Below are positions 1-6,710 of a stretch of DNA of 18,270 bases, in pieces. Location: contig CAZGDR010000038.1 of NCBI GenBank assembly GCA_964524755.1, positions 1 to 18,270 of the forward strand. The letters run 5' to 3'. A program made the position numbers and the translations under genes. The DNA is from JAQVOO01 sp964524755. Lineage in GTDB: Bacteria; Spirochaetota; Spirochaetia; Sphaerochaetales; Sphaerochaetaceae. The notes under the pieces are model-generated. The model did not search any database. It was not told the DNA's origin and saw only the letters and a list, made by a program, of their open reading frames with translations. Numbering within the stretch: position 1 is the first letter of the stretch; each line of letters starts with the position of its first letter.

Positions 1-264
1 GTAAGATGATTAAAATACTTAAAGTTCCTGTGATAAGTTTGGATATGGTAGATCTTCTTTGAAGAATAGAATATTTGCACAAAGTCCTCACCCCATATTT
101 CCATTGTTTCACCGAGTATTACATGCACGTATAAAGTGCATAGATTAGTTGGACTAACTGTCACAAAATTTGAGAGACGAGTGTTTTAGGAGAATTGCAA
201 GGGTTTAACTTTTCAGCAACTGAGATGGCTCTCGCTACTAAAGGAGGACGGCATAATAGACTCA
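1..264. other. Left-edge stretch with no supported gene
   Basis: I see no convincing gene here. An open frame from base 3 ends with TGA at 60-62 (about 18 codons inside the window) and could be the tail of an upstream gene, but nothing identifies it. Two adjacent inverted repeats are visible: ATGCAC (123-128) with GTGCAT (136-141), and TTAGT (145-149) with ACTAA (153-157). A ribosome-binding-site-like AAGGAGGA near 240-247 has no start codon at a useful distance. Confidence 0.5.
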
Positions 265-486
265 TTAAAGGTGAGATAAATTTTCGGACTCAATCATAGC
301 TATAAATTCAGAGACAGACATGTCTAGTCCATCACTTAACCGTTTTAGGGTAACGAGGGTGGGGCTGTGTTCCCCCTTTAAGATTTTATAGATTTGTGAA
401 CGTGACATCCCTGTTTGGCGAGCATACTGTGCAATGGAGCAATTCCTTGAATGTAAGACGTTCAGCAATGCTTGATCAATTCGCAT
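265..486 (-). CDS. Small Cro/CI-type HTH (XRE family) regulator
   Basis: A 73-residue protein that is almost entirely one helix-turn-helix domain. Residues 17-39 (SIAQYARQTGMSRSQIYKIL and following) form the recognition unit, and the following PTLVTLKRLSDGLDMSVSEF segment is the typical fourth/fifth helix region of Cro/CI-like folds. There is no sensor or dimerisation extension, so it should act as a minimal DNA-binding protein. Its targets cannot be read from the sequence. It sits 101 nt downstream of the KDPG aldolase gene on the same strand, but has its own promoter-like element. No Shine-Dalgarno sequence precedes the ATG. An extended -10 ends 7 nt before it, so the message may be leaderless. 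The domain call is secure, the function unknown. Confidence 0.8.
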   Translation of the reverse strand: MRIDQALLNVLHSRNCSIAQYARQTGMSRSQIYKILKGEHSPTLVTLKRLSDGLDMSVSEFIAMIESENLSHL

Positions 487-493
487 GTAAAAA

Positions 494-502
494 AGTATAT
501 CA
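494..502 (-). promoter_or_regulatory. Extended -10 element of the XRE gene, possibly leaderless
   Basis: On the minus strand TGATATACT fits an extended -10 (TG-n-TATACT). Only 7 nt separate it from the ATG at 486, so transcription would begin at or next to the start codon. I found no good -35 box, which is acceptable for an extended -10 promoter. This is inference from sequence only. Confidence 0.45.
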
Positions 503-587
503 TAATTGATAAGTAATATATGATAATATTAGCACTAAATAGAGAGTTAAATAGGCAAAAATATCTCTGATTAGGCTGTAAATACTC

Positions 588-1547
588 TTACTTGCGAACA
601 AGATGGAGGGCAAAACCTCCTACTTCTTCTTGGAAGTAGATAAGAGTTAATTTGCCTTGTGCATCATAGCGTGCTGATGCGGTATTAACACTAAATCCGT
701 GCTGTTCAAGATAGGGGAGAGCCCGTTCGATATCCCAGGTTTGAATTCCTATATGACCGTGAGTTCCTAAAGAGGGTTGCTTGGTTACTTCAAGAAAATC
801 ACTAGTGAAGAAAGCGGTCTTCCCCTCTGATACGGGTTGCAAAAAGGCTCCAAACAGGTGCGCGAGCTCAGTAGCTTCTGTGTTATTTTCAGCACTGACC
901 CCCACATGAGCAAAGGTAAAGCCATGCACAGCTATTACCGCCTCTCGACTAAGTTGAGTAATCTCTTCCCAACGTTTCTGTGTAATCAATTCTGATTTTA
1001 CCATCCAGCTTCCACCACAAGCTAGGGTATAAGGCTTACGGAGGTAGGTAGCCATGTTATGCACCCCAATTCCCCCAGTCGGTATAAAACGCATAGTTGG
1101 AAAGGGAGCACTGAGTGCGTTCAGCATGGTAACCCCTCCTGAAGCTTCAGCAGGGAAGAATTTTACCACAGAAAGACCCTGCTGCAGAGCAAGCTGGATT
1201 TGAGAGGCATTATTCACACCAGGATAGATTGGGATAGCTTGCTTTTGGCAGTACTCTACAACCTCAGCGCTGTAACCTGGAGAGACAATGAAAGTTGCTC
1301 CTGCATCTATAGCTCTCTTAGCATCGGCCACCGACGTGATAGTTCCAGCTCCGACTAGGATCTCAGGGAGTTCTTTACGTAAGATCTGGATCGCTTTTTC
1401 TCCAGCTGCTGTCCTGAAAGTGATTTCCGCTACTGGTAGTCCACCAGCTAGCAAAGCTTTACCTAACGGTAGAGCATCTTCGCTTGCATCAATCTTGATT
1501 ACTGGGATAACCCCAATGTTTTGAATTGTAGTCTGTATATCACTCAT
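588..1547 (-). CDS. eda: KDPG/KHG aldolase fused to a C-terminal VOC-like domain
   Basis: A 319-residue protein. Residues 1-205 form a class I 2-keto-3-deoxy-6-phosphogluconate aldolase, which cleaves KDPG to pyruvate and glyceraldehyde-3-phosphate. Visible landmarks are EITFRT with the catalytic Glu at 41, GAGTI at 66-70, the Schiff-base lysine K129 in VVKFFPAE, and the phosphate-binding PTGGI near 156-160. Residues from about 210 to the end form a second domain resembling the vicinal-oxygen-chelate/glyoxalase fold: FAHVGV (H214), FLEV (E253), GHIGIQT (H265) and GGFALHLV (H315) look like metal-ligand positions. Classical Eda is only about 210 residues; longer fused forms are known in anaerobes, but the role of the extra domain is not established. 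I chose the start at 1547 because AGAGG lies 6 nt upstream of it; an ATG seven codons earlier lacks such a site. The gene diverges from kdgK across a spacer with a KdgR-like box. Confidence 0.93.
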   Translation of the reverse strand: MSDIQTTIQNIGVIPVIKIDASEDALPLGKALLAGGLPVAEITFRTAAGEKAIQILRKELPEILVGAGTITSVADAKRAIDAGATFIVSPGYSAEVVEYCQKQAIPIYPGVNNASQIQLALQQGLSVVKFFPAEASGGVTMLNALSAPFPTMRFIPTGGIGVHNMATYLRKPYTLACGGSWMVKSELITQKRWEEITQLSREAVIAVHGFTFAHVGVSAENNTEATELAHLFGAFLQPVSEGKTAFFTSDFLEVTKQPSLGTHGHIGIQTWDIERALPYLEQHGFSVNTASARYDAQGKLTLIYFQEEVGGFALHLVRK

Positions 1548-1568
1548 GTTAATCCTCTCGATGGGCAT

Positions 1569-1597
1569 AGTATACCCTTAAAATATCAAAAATGGAA
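1569..1597 (-). promoter_or_regulatory. Promoter of the KDPG aldolase gene
   Basis: Minus-strand TTCCAT (1597-1592), a 17-nt spacer, then TATACT (1574-1569). Transcription would start near 1562, leaving a leader of about 15 nt that contains the AGAGG ribosome binding site. The -35 lies inside the KdgR-like box, which fits repression. Confidence 0.5.
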
Positions 1598-1609
1598 CAA
1601 CATTTCAAT
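1591..1609. promoter_or_regulatory. KdgR-like operator in the divergent kdgA/kdgK spacer
   Basis: AATGGAACAACATTTCAAT matches the enterobacterial KdgR consensus as I recall it (AATRAAAYRNYRTTTYATT) at 17 of 19 positions on either strand. It covers the -35 of the aldolase promoter and ends 5 nt before the -35 of the kdgK promoter, so one bound dimer could control both genes. The KdgR homologue is encoded about 1 kb away. The match is seen directly; binding is inferred. Confidence 0.65.
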
Positions 1610-1614
1610 AAATA

Positions 1615-1642
1615 TTGATTTTTATCTAAATTCAGGTATACT
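1615..1642 (+). promoter_or_regulatory. kdgK promoter
   Basis: TTGATT (1615-1620), a 16-nt spacer, then TATACT (1637-1642). The expected start is near 1649, about 22 nt before the ATG. It lies immediately downstream of the KdgR-like box. Confidence 0.5.
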
Positions 1643-1670
1643 AGGACTATCACATCAAAAGGAAAGATAA

Positions 1671-2699
1671 ATGAAACAGGTAATAACCTTTGGAGAAATA
1701 ATGCTCCGCTTGAAGCCACCCCAACATAATCGCTTTTTTCAGTCCCCGCTCTTGGAAGCTACCTTCGGTGGAGGAGAAGCGAATGTGGCCGTCTCTTTGA
1801 GCCTATTAGGTGACAGCGCAAGCTTTGTCACTGCTTTACCCGCTAACCCTATTGGTGATGCTGCTACAGCTGAATTAAGGCGCCATGGAGTTGATGTCTC
1901 AAGAATTGTGACCACGAAAGAGGGTCGGGTAGGGATCTATTTTCTGGAAACTGGGGCTAATCAACGTCCTTCTAATGTAGTGTATGATCGCGAAGGTTCG
2001 GCCATTGCTGTAGCTACTCCTTCCACTTTTGACTGGAAAACGCTACTTAAAGATGCTGGCTGGTTGCACATCACAGGCATTACACCAGCATTGTCACAAA
2101 CAGCAGCCGATTGTGCATTAGCAGCAGTAAAACAAGCTAGAGAAATGGGGCTTACCGTTTCAATTGACCTCAATTATCGTAAGAAACTGTGGAAATATGG
2201 TAAAACAGCACCTGAAGTTATGCGTCAATTGGTGAAATATGCTGATGTTATTGTTGCTAACGAAGAAGATGTTCAAAAATGCCTTGCTATCGACTCCGAT
2301 GTCGATGTAACAAAGGGTGAGTTGGATGATAGTAAGTATGAACAATTAGCTCGTCAAGTTAAAAAAGAGTTCCCTCAATTGAGCCACATAGCAATTACCC
2401 TACGCGAGAGTATCAGCGCTGACCGCAACGGCTGGCGGGCTGTATTGTTGGGAGAGGATGGCTTTTATAGTTCTCCACGCTATGCAATAGATGACATTAT
2501 TGATCGTGTTGGAGGAGGAGATTCCTTTTCAGCAGGCCTCATTTTTGGCTTACGTCACTTTAAGGAAGAAAAAGCTCTCCACTTTGCCGTAGCCTCTTCT
2601 TGCCTCAAACATAGCATAGGAGGAGATTTCAACCTCACTACGCGGGATGAAGTTGAGACCTTGATGAAAGGTGATGGATCCGGACGAGTGCAACGATAA
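1671..2699 (+). CDS. kdgK: 2-keto-3-deoxygluconate kinase (PfkB family)
   Basis: A 342-residue sugar kinase of the ribokinase/PfkB family. It should phosphorylate 2-keto-3-deoxygluconate with ATP to give KDPG, the substrate of the aldolase encoded divergently upstream. Landmarks are the N-terminal GGGEANVA (33-40), where KDG kinases bind substrate, and the C-terminal PfkB signature DRVGGGDSFSAG (278-289) with the catalytic base D284. The length is normal for the family. The ATG is preceded by AAGGAAA at a usable distance. The gene ends 2 nt from the stop codon of the convergent kdgR, with no room for a dedicated terminator. The KDG assignment rests on the family resemblance and on the neighbouring aldolase, UxaC and KdgR; the PfkB fold alone would not settle the substrate. 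Confidence 0.9.
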   Translation: MKQVITFGEIMLRLKPPQHNRFFQSPLLEATFGGGEANVAVSLSLLGDSASFVTALPANPIGDAATAELRRHGVDVSRIVTTKEGRVGIYFLETGANQRPSNVVYDREGSAIAVATPSTFDWKTLLKDAGWLHITGITPALSQTAADCALAAVKQAREMGLTVSIDLNYRKKLWKYGKTAPEVMRQLVKYADVIVANEEDVQKCLAIDSDVDVTKGELDDSKYEQLARQVKKEFPQLSHIAITLRESISADRNGWRAVLLGEDGFYSSPRYAIDDIIDRVGGGDSFSAGLIFGLRHFKEEKALHFAVASSCLKHSIGGDFNLTTRDEVETLMKGDGSGRVQR

Positions 2700-2701
2700 G
2701 C

Positions 2702-3475
2702 TTATTGTGCGCTGTAACCGAGTAGGGCCGATATCTTTTGGGCACTCTCGGTTATTTCAGCAATGTAGAATTCTCGCTTATTTTCATTGAACCGAAACAG
2801 GGGCCAAGAGACCGAGAGAGCGGCAGTAACCGCCCCTGTATAATCTCTCACTGGCGCTGCAATACAGCGCACCCCCTCTTCATGCTCTTCTAAATCTTCT
2901 GCAAAACCCTGACTTTTGACACTTTCTAGTTCATTCCGCAAGGCCTGCGGATCAACTATGGTTGCGCGGGTAAATGGGACGAGTTCCATTTCAGCGAGCA
3001 TCCGATCTCTCTGCTCTTCGGGCATTCCGGCCAGAATTGTTTTGCCTATTGCCGTGCAGTAGAGGGGAATTCGTTTTCCTACCCGAGAGTACATCCGAAT
3101 AGTATATTTTGATTCAATTTTAATGATATACATCGCCATGTCATCATCAGCGATACCCATATGGACAGTTTCATTCAAACGTGTTCCGAGAGCCTCAGCA
3201 ATAGGTCGAGTGTCGCGGGCAAGATCTAAATGGGCTAGTCCTTTGGAGCCTATGCTAAACATACGTAAGGTGAGAGAGTACTGATCGTTCTCATCGCGAA
3301 ACACATACCCAAGCTCCACCAGGGTTGCTAGAAAACGGTGGAGCGTTGGTTTAGGGAGCCCCGTCTCCTCTGCTAATCGTTCTAGGTTAATCCGTTTATG
3401 ATTGGCAAGATGTTCCAGGATGCCCAAGGTCCGCATGACAGAACTAAGCTGAGTTGGTTGCTTACTCGATTTCAC
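2702..3475 (-). CDS. kdgR: IclR-family regulator, KdgR orthologue
   Basis: A 257-residue IclR protein. An N-terminal winged helix-turn-helix occupies residues 11-60 (LERLAEETGLPKPTLHRFLA), and the IclR effector domain follows from about 85. Several blocks closely follow E. coli KdgR from memory: IRMYSRVGKRIPLYCTAIGK (126-145) and the EEGVRCIAAPV stretch. KdgR represses pectin/uronate catabolism and releases DNA on binding 2-keto-3-deoxygluconate, the product expected here. Translation starts at GTG: GGAGG lies 4 nt upstream, while the overlapping ATG at 3477 reads straight into TGA. The stop of uxaC is 11 nt upstream, so the two genes form an operon. The likely target is the KdgR-like box at 1591-1609. 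Confidence 0.9.
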   Translation of the reverse strand: MKSSKQPTQLSSVMRTLGILEHLANHKRINLERLAEETGLPKPTLHRFLATLVELGYVFRDENDQYSLTLRMFSIGSKGLAHLDLARDTRPIAEALGTRLNETVHMGIADDDMAMYIIKIESKYTIRMYSRVGKRIPLYCTAIGKTILAGMPEEQRDRMLAEMELVPFTRATIVDPQALRNELESVKSQGFAEDLEEHEEGVRCIAAPVRDYTGAVTAALSVSWPLFRFNENKREFYIAEITESAQKISALLGYSAQ

Positions 3476-3486
3476 ATTTCCTCCAC

Positions 3487-4896
3487 TTAGGCAAAATAAG
3501 CTTGTGCATTGCGGAAGCTTATATCACGTACTACGGTGTCTAACAAAGTAAAATCAGCTGGAATTTCGCCTGCTTCCGCCCAAGTACCAAGTATGTTACA
3601 GAGAATCCGACGGAAATATTCATGGCGTGGGTACGAAAGGAAACTACGTGAATCGGTGAGCATCCCTATAAAGCGGGGGAGGGAACCCAGATTAGCAAGG
3701 ATCTTCATCTGATCGTTCATCCCATCTTTGTGATCACAGAACCACCAGCCAGAACCCATTTGGATCTTTCCAGGAATGCCATCTCCCTGAAATGAACCCA
3801 TTACAGTTCCAATGACGTAATAGTCTTTAGGGTTCAAGGAATAAATTATAGTTTTGGGAAGAGCTTGTTCCTGTTCTAGGAGTCCTAAATATCCACCAAG
3901 TTTTTCAGCGAGTGGTAAATCATGCACAGCATCAAAGCCCGTATCAGGCCCTAAAGTTGTGAATTTAGGTCCATTGAGGTTCCGCGCTGCATTCACATGC
4001 AGTTGCATGACAATGTTGTGTTTAGCATACTCTTTCCCCAAATGAATCATGATATAAGTTTGATAGGCTTCTACTTCTCGTTTTGTGATTTTTTTTCCAT
4101 CTAGAGCTTTTTGAAAAATTAATTCAATCTCATTTTCATCCATGAGAACATACGGGACCATAGCTATGCCATGATCGCTGGCCTTACAGCCATGAGTGAC
4201 GAAAAATGCTAAACGCTTACTTAGAGCACTACAGACATCCGAGACTGTTTCAATTGATATTTGGGCAGATTTTCCTAGCTTTTCAATATAGTGGGCAAAG
4301 CCAGCAGCTTGGGCTAAGAGAGCTTTGTCGGGGCGGAAGGAAGGGAGAACCTCTGTCTTTATCTTCCCAATAGGGGCTTTGCCAGTAGCAATTGCTTGAT
4401 GGTATTTTAGATCGTCAATCGGATCATCGGTCGTTCCGACCGCTGCAACTTTAAATTTAGAGAAAATGTTTGAAATTGAGAATGTTTCTGAATTTAGAAT
4501 CTTGTTTGTTTTTTCCCAAATAGCTGGAGCGCTTTGTGGGTTAACAACCGCATCAATGCCAAAATAGCGTTGCAACTCCATATGGCTCCAATGGTAGAGC
4601 GGATTCCCCAATAATTGGGGCATAGTCTCAGCCCAAGCCATAAACTTGTCATATGGGTCTGCGTCCCCGGTAATGTATTTTTCATCAATACCAACAGTGC
4701 GCATTGCACGCCATTTATAATGGTCTCCCCCTAACCAGATTTCTGTAAGGTTAGCGAACTTCTTGTTATCGGCAATTTCTTGGGGAATGAGGTGGCAGTG
4801 ATAGTCGAAGATAGGTTCTTGTGCTGCACTTGCATGGTACAGTTTTTTAGCGGTCTCATTTTCCAATAGAAAATCGGGTCCCATAAATGGTTTCAT
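3487..4896 (-). CDS. uxaC: Uronate isomerase (glucuronate/galacturonate isomerase)
   Basis: A 469-residue UxaC-family protein of the amidohydrolase superfamily, full length for the family. It isomerises D-glucuronate to D-fructuronate and D-galacturonate to D-tagaturonate, the first cytoplasmic steps of hexuronate breakdown. Visible features are the metal-binding YHCH motif (H33, H35), the conserved GNPLYHWSHMELQRYFG segment and the C-terminal TDSRSFLSYPRHEYFRR stretch (about 414-430). The ATG has GGAG 7 nt upstream. It is the first gene of an operon with kdgR. The reductase and dehydratase steps (UxaB/UxuB, UxaA/UxuA) needed to reach KDG are not in this window and must lie elsewhere. Confidence 0.97.
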   Translation of the reverse strand: MKPFMGPDFLLENETAKKLYHASAAQEPIFDYHCHLIPQEIADNKKFANLTEIWLGGDHYKWRAMRTVGIDEKYITGDADPYDKFMAWAETMPQLLGNPLYHWSHMELQRYFGIDAVVNPQSAPAIWEKTNKILNSETFSISNIFSKFKVAAVGTTDDPIDDLKYHQAIATGKAPIGKIKTEVLPSFRPDKALLAQAAGFAHYIEKLGKSAQISIETVSDVCSALSKRLAFFVTHGCKASDHGIAMVPYVLMDENEIELIFQKALDGKKITKREVEAYQTYIMIHLGKEYAKHNIVMQLHVNAARNLNGPKFTTLGPDTGFDAVHDLPLAEKLGGYLGLLEQEQALPKTIIYSLNPKDYYVIGTVMGSFQGDGIPGKIQMGSGWWFCDHKDGMNDQMKILANLGSLPRFIGMLTDSRSFLSYPRHEYFRRILCNILGTWAEAGEIPADFTLLDTVVRDISFRNAQAYFA

Positions 4897-4928
4897 AGTA
4901 TTACTCCATCTTTGAATATTCTCACCTT

Positions 4929-4957
4929 ACCATACCCTTGAGCTGCTATTTTGCCAA
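4929..4957 (-). promoter_or_regulatory. Candidate uxaC-kdgR promoter
   Basis: Minus-strand TTGGCA (4957-4952), a 17-nt spacer, then TATGGT (4934-4929). The expected start is near 4922, about 26 nt before the uxaC ATG. No KdgR-like box is evident around it, so I cannot say that KdgR controls its own operon. Confidence 0.4.
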
Positions 4958-5098
4958 GGCTTAGGAGACTGACAATTTTGATTAAGTAGAGATTGTAGCG
5001 AAGTGGATTACCTTTGATTAGATTTTCTCTAGGATACCATCACACCTTTATTGATTTTTATTACACCATCATGCTTAGGGGGACTATAGCTGTATGCC

Positions 5099-5196
5099 TA
5101 TACTACAAAACATATACATGGTAATATTATACATGTTATTTAAGCGGTACCTTAGCGGTGCAAGCCTCTTTTCAACAACTTATTTATACTACAAAA
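5099..5196 (+). repeat. 12-bp direct repeat TATACTACAAAA, two copies
   Basis: TATACTACAAAA occurs at 5099-5110 and again at 5185-5196, 86 bp apart, both upstream of the baeRF-like gene. Each copy includes a consensus-like -10 (TATACT). They may be two alternative promoters or a repeated binding site; no strong -35 precedes either copy. Confidence 0.45.
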
Positions 5197-5256
5197 ATGC
5201 GCATAGGGTACCTCTTTTATATGCGAAATTACGTCATTCCTGAGGAGGATTGTTTT

Positions 5257-6405
5257 ATGGATATAATTACAAGTGAGAAATTGAAGAGAATAATATCACA
5301 GCGTTCTGATTGGTGTGTTTCACTTTTCATGCCAGCACACCGAGCTGGGCGAGAAACAGAGCAGGATCCAATTCGTTTCAAAAATTTGTTGGGAGAGGTA
5401 GAAAAGCGGCTATTAGCCAAGGAAGTACATTCGTCCAAGGTGGAAGAAGTGCTCAAAAAACCTCAACGACTGCTCCAAGATGGACTATTTTGGCAACACC
5501 AAAGTGATGGTCTCGTGCTATTTCTCTCTGAAGATGTTTTTTATTTGTTTAGGCTTCCTATTAAATTAGAGGAAATGGTCGTGGTCACTGACCGCTTTCA
5601 CATAAAGCCATTATTACCTATTTTAACCAGTGGTGGCGCCTTTCACATTCTTGCCATCAGCCAGAACCAAATTCGGTTGTTAGAGGGGACTCGGTACACA
5701 GTAGATGAAGTGGAGCTGGACGATGCTCCGGAAACGCTTTTTGAATCCATTCCCCGCGACTGGCCCCAGCAAAGACTCCGATTTCATACAGGTACACCAA
5801 AGAGAGGTAGTAATCAATCATCTACATCTCATGGGCACGACACAGGCAGTACTATCAAGGAGCGCCTCCGGAAATGGTTCCGGACGATCGATAAAGAGGT
5901 GACAGCCCTCCTCGCAGACACTCAGACTCCCCTAGTCCTAGCTGGCGTAGAGAATCTGTTCCCACTCTATAAAGAGGTAAACACCTATCCCCATTTGGTG
6001 GAAGATGGGATTCCTGGGAACCCTGATGAGATGAAAGGTGAAGATCTTCATCCATTAGCTTGGGCCATCGTCGAGCCTATATTTAACCAGGACAGAGAAG
6101 ACGGAGCTGCTCGATATCAGCAACTAGTTGGTGCAGGACAAACCACTACCGATGTTACCCAGGCAATCCTAGCAGCGCACCGTGGACGGATCGAAGTGCT
6201 CTTCGTTGCCCTTGGCGTGCAAGTGTGGGGTCGATTCGATCCAGAAAGTGAAAAAGTTGATGTACACGAAGACCAACAAGCAGGAGACGAAGATCTTCTA
6301 GATCTCATTGCCATCCAGACTCTGCTTAAGGGAGGGGCGGTATTTGCCGTTTCACCAGAAGAAGTTCCTGAACAGGCTCTTGTTGCGGCAGTGTTACGTT
6401 ATTGA
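5257..6405 (+). CDS. baeRF-family protein (eRF1-domain relative)
   Basis: A 382-residue protein resembling the bacterial archaeo-eukaryotic release factor-like (baeRF) families. Its N-terminal SDWCVSLFMPAHRAGRETEQDPIRFKNLL segment is characteristic of the baeRF3-type group as I recall it. The C-terminal part (LIAIQTLLKGGAVFAVSPEEVPE and after) matches the ending of eRF1 domain-3-like proteins. No GGQ tripeptide, the peptide-release motif of true eRF1, is present, so a plain release-factor role is unlikely. Published proposals link the group to translation or ribosome-associated stress, without a proven reaction. The frame is open from 5158, but I chose 5257 because GAGGAGG lies 8 nt upstream. 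A charged, low-complexity linker (about residues 180-205) precedes the second half. It stands alone between divergent uxaC and the next gene. Confidence 0.75.
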   Translation: MDIITSEKLKRIISQRSDWCVSLFMPAHRAGRETEQDPIRFKNLLGEVEKRLLAKEVHSSKVEEVLKKPQRLLQDGLFWQHQSDGLVLFLSEDVFYLFRLPIKLEEMVVVTDRFHIKPLLPILTSGGAFHILAISQNQIRLLEGTRYTVDEVELDDAPETLFESIPRDWPQQRLRFHTGTPKRGSNQSSTSHGHDTGSTIKERLRKWFRTIDKEVTALLADTQTPLVLAGVENLFPLYKEVNTYPHLVEDGIPGNPDEMKGEDLHPLAWAIVEPIFNQDREDGAARYQQLVGAGQTTTDVTQAILAAHRGRIEVLFVALGVQVWGRFDPESEKVDVHEDQQAGDEDLLDLIAIQTLLKGGAVFAVSPEEVPEQALVAAVLRY

Positions 6406-6601
6406 ACCACTTTAGAGGTGTTTGAACAGAGAACCTCCTCTTTAGCTTAGAGATAAAGTCGCTGATTTTTTCTCTTTCTAGCCGCAGGCACGTAGTATGA
6501 TGTGCAATTACATGATGGTGATAGGCATATGATTCTCTTTTGGCGGTCGTGAAGAATATTCTATAAGACCTACTCAGAAACAGAATTGATGCTTAAGATA
6601 G

Positions 6602-6631
6602 TTGAAAAAAGAGCAACTAAACGTTTATATT
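6602..6631 (+). promoter_or_regulatory. Candidate promoter of the serine palmitoyltransferase-like gene
   Basis: TTGAAA (6602-6607), an 18-nt spacer, then TATATT (6626-6631). The expected start near 6638 falls inside the TGACA/TGTCA dyad, a typical place for a repressor operator. A second possibility is the extended -10 TGTTATGAT about 30 nt downstream. Confidence 0.4.
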
Positions 6632-6654
6632 GACAAATAAGTATATTGTGTCAA
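6630..6654. promoter_or_regulatory. Dyad site 1: TTGACA-N13-TGTCAA
   Basis: A perfect 6-bp inverted repeat, TTGACA at 6630-6635 and TGTCAA at 6649-6654, preceded by TATA. The same arms, nearly the same spacing and a similar A/T-rich left flank recur at 13302-13325 and 13414-13438. It overlaps the right end of the candidate -10 and the expected transcription start, so repression is the natural reading. I do not recognise the regulator. Confidence 0.6.
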
Positions 6655-6710
6655 AGCGTGTTATGATTTACAGTAGTCTCTATAAATGTTCAATGTAACG
6701 GAGGAACAGC

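Larger units (their letters stand above)
4897..5256. other. Divergent intergenic region between uxaC and the baeRF-like gene
   Basis: About 360 nt with no convincing gene. It contains the candidate uxaC promoter on the left and, on the right, AT-rich DNA with a 12-bp direct repeat, each copy including TATACT. ACATG (5114-5118) and CATGT (5130-5134) form an inverted repeat around a TAATATTA core. Two short open frames run through 5094-5243, but neither has a good ribosome binding site. Confidence 0.5.
6406..6710. other. Intergenic region upstream of the serine palmitoyltransferase-like gene
   Basis: 305 nt without a supported gene. The right third holds a promoter-like element, a dyad shared with two other promoters in the window, and an extended -10 alternative (TG-T-TATGAT, about 6659-6667). 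A weak GAGGT/ACCTC pairing just after the baeRF-like stop is not followed by a T-run, so I do not call a terminator. Confidence 0.5.

Noticed and set aside
1810..1831. GTGACA-N10-TGTCAC inverted repeat resembling the three intergenic dyads
   Set aside because: It lies inside kdgK coding sequence, has a 10-nt spacer instead of 13-14, and lacks the ATATTGACA left flank. It is best explained by the coding sequence.
5094..5243. 49-codon open frame ending at the ribosome binding site of the baeRF-like gene, as a leader peptide
   Set aside because: No ribosome binding site at a usable distance and no recognisable product. The frame crosses AT-rich repeated promoter-like DNA.
5158..5256. Longer baeRF-like protein starting at GTG 5158
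   Set aside because: The GAGGAGG site before ATG 5257 is far stronger, and the first 33 codons look like translated intergenic DNA and include promoter-like repeats.
6406..6480. Terminator after the baeRF-like gene
   Set aside because: Only a 5-bp GAGGT/ACCTC stem with a 13-nt loop, not followed by a T-run.
6630..6660. TTGACA of dyad site 1 as an ordinary -35 box
   Set aside because: Bases 17 nt downstream (AAAGCG) do not resemble a -10. The same failure occurs at sites 2 and 3, while the matching TGTCA arm is conserved.
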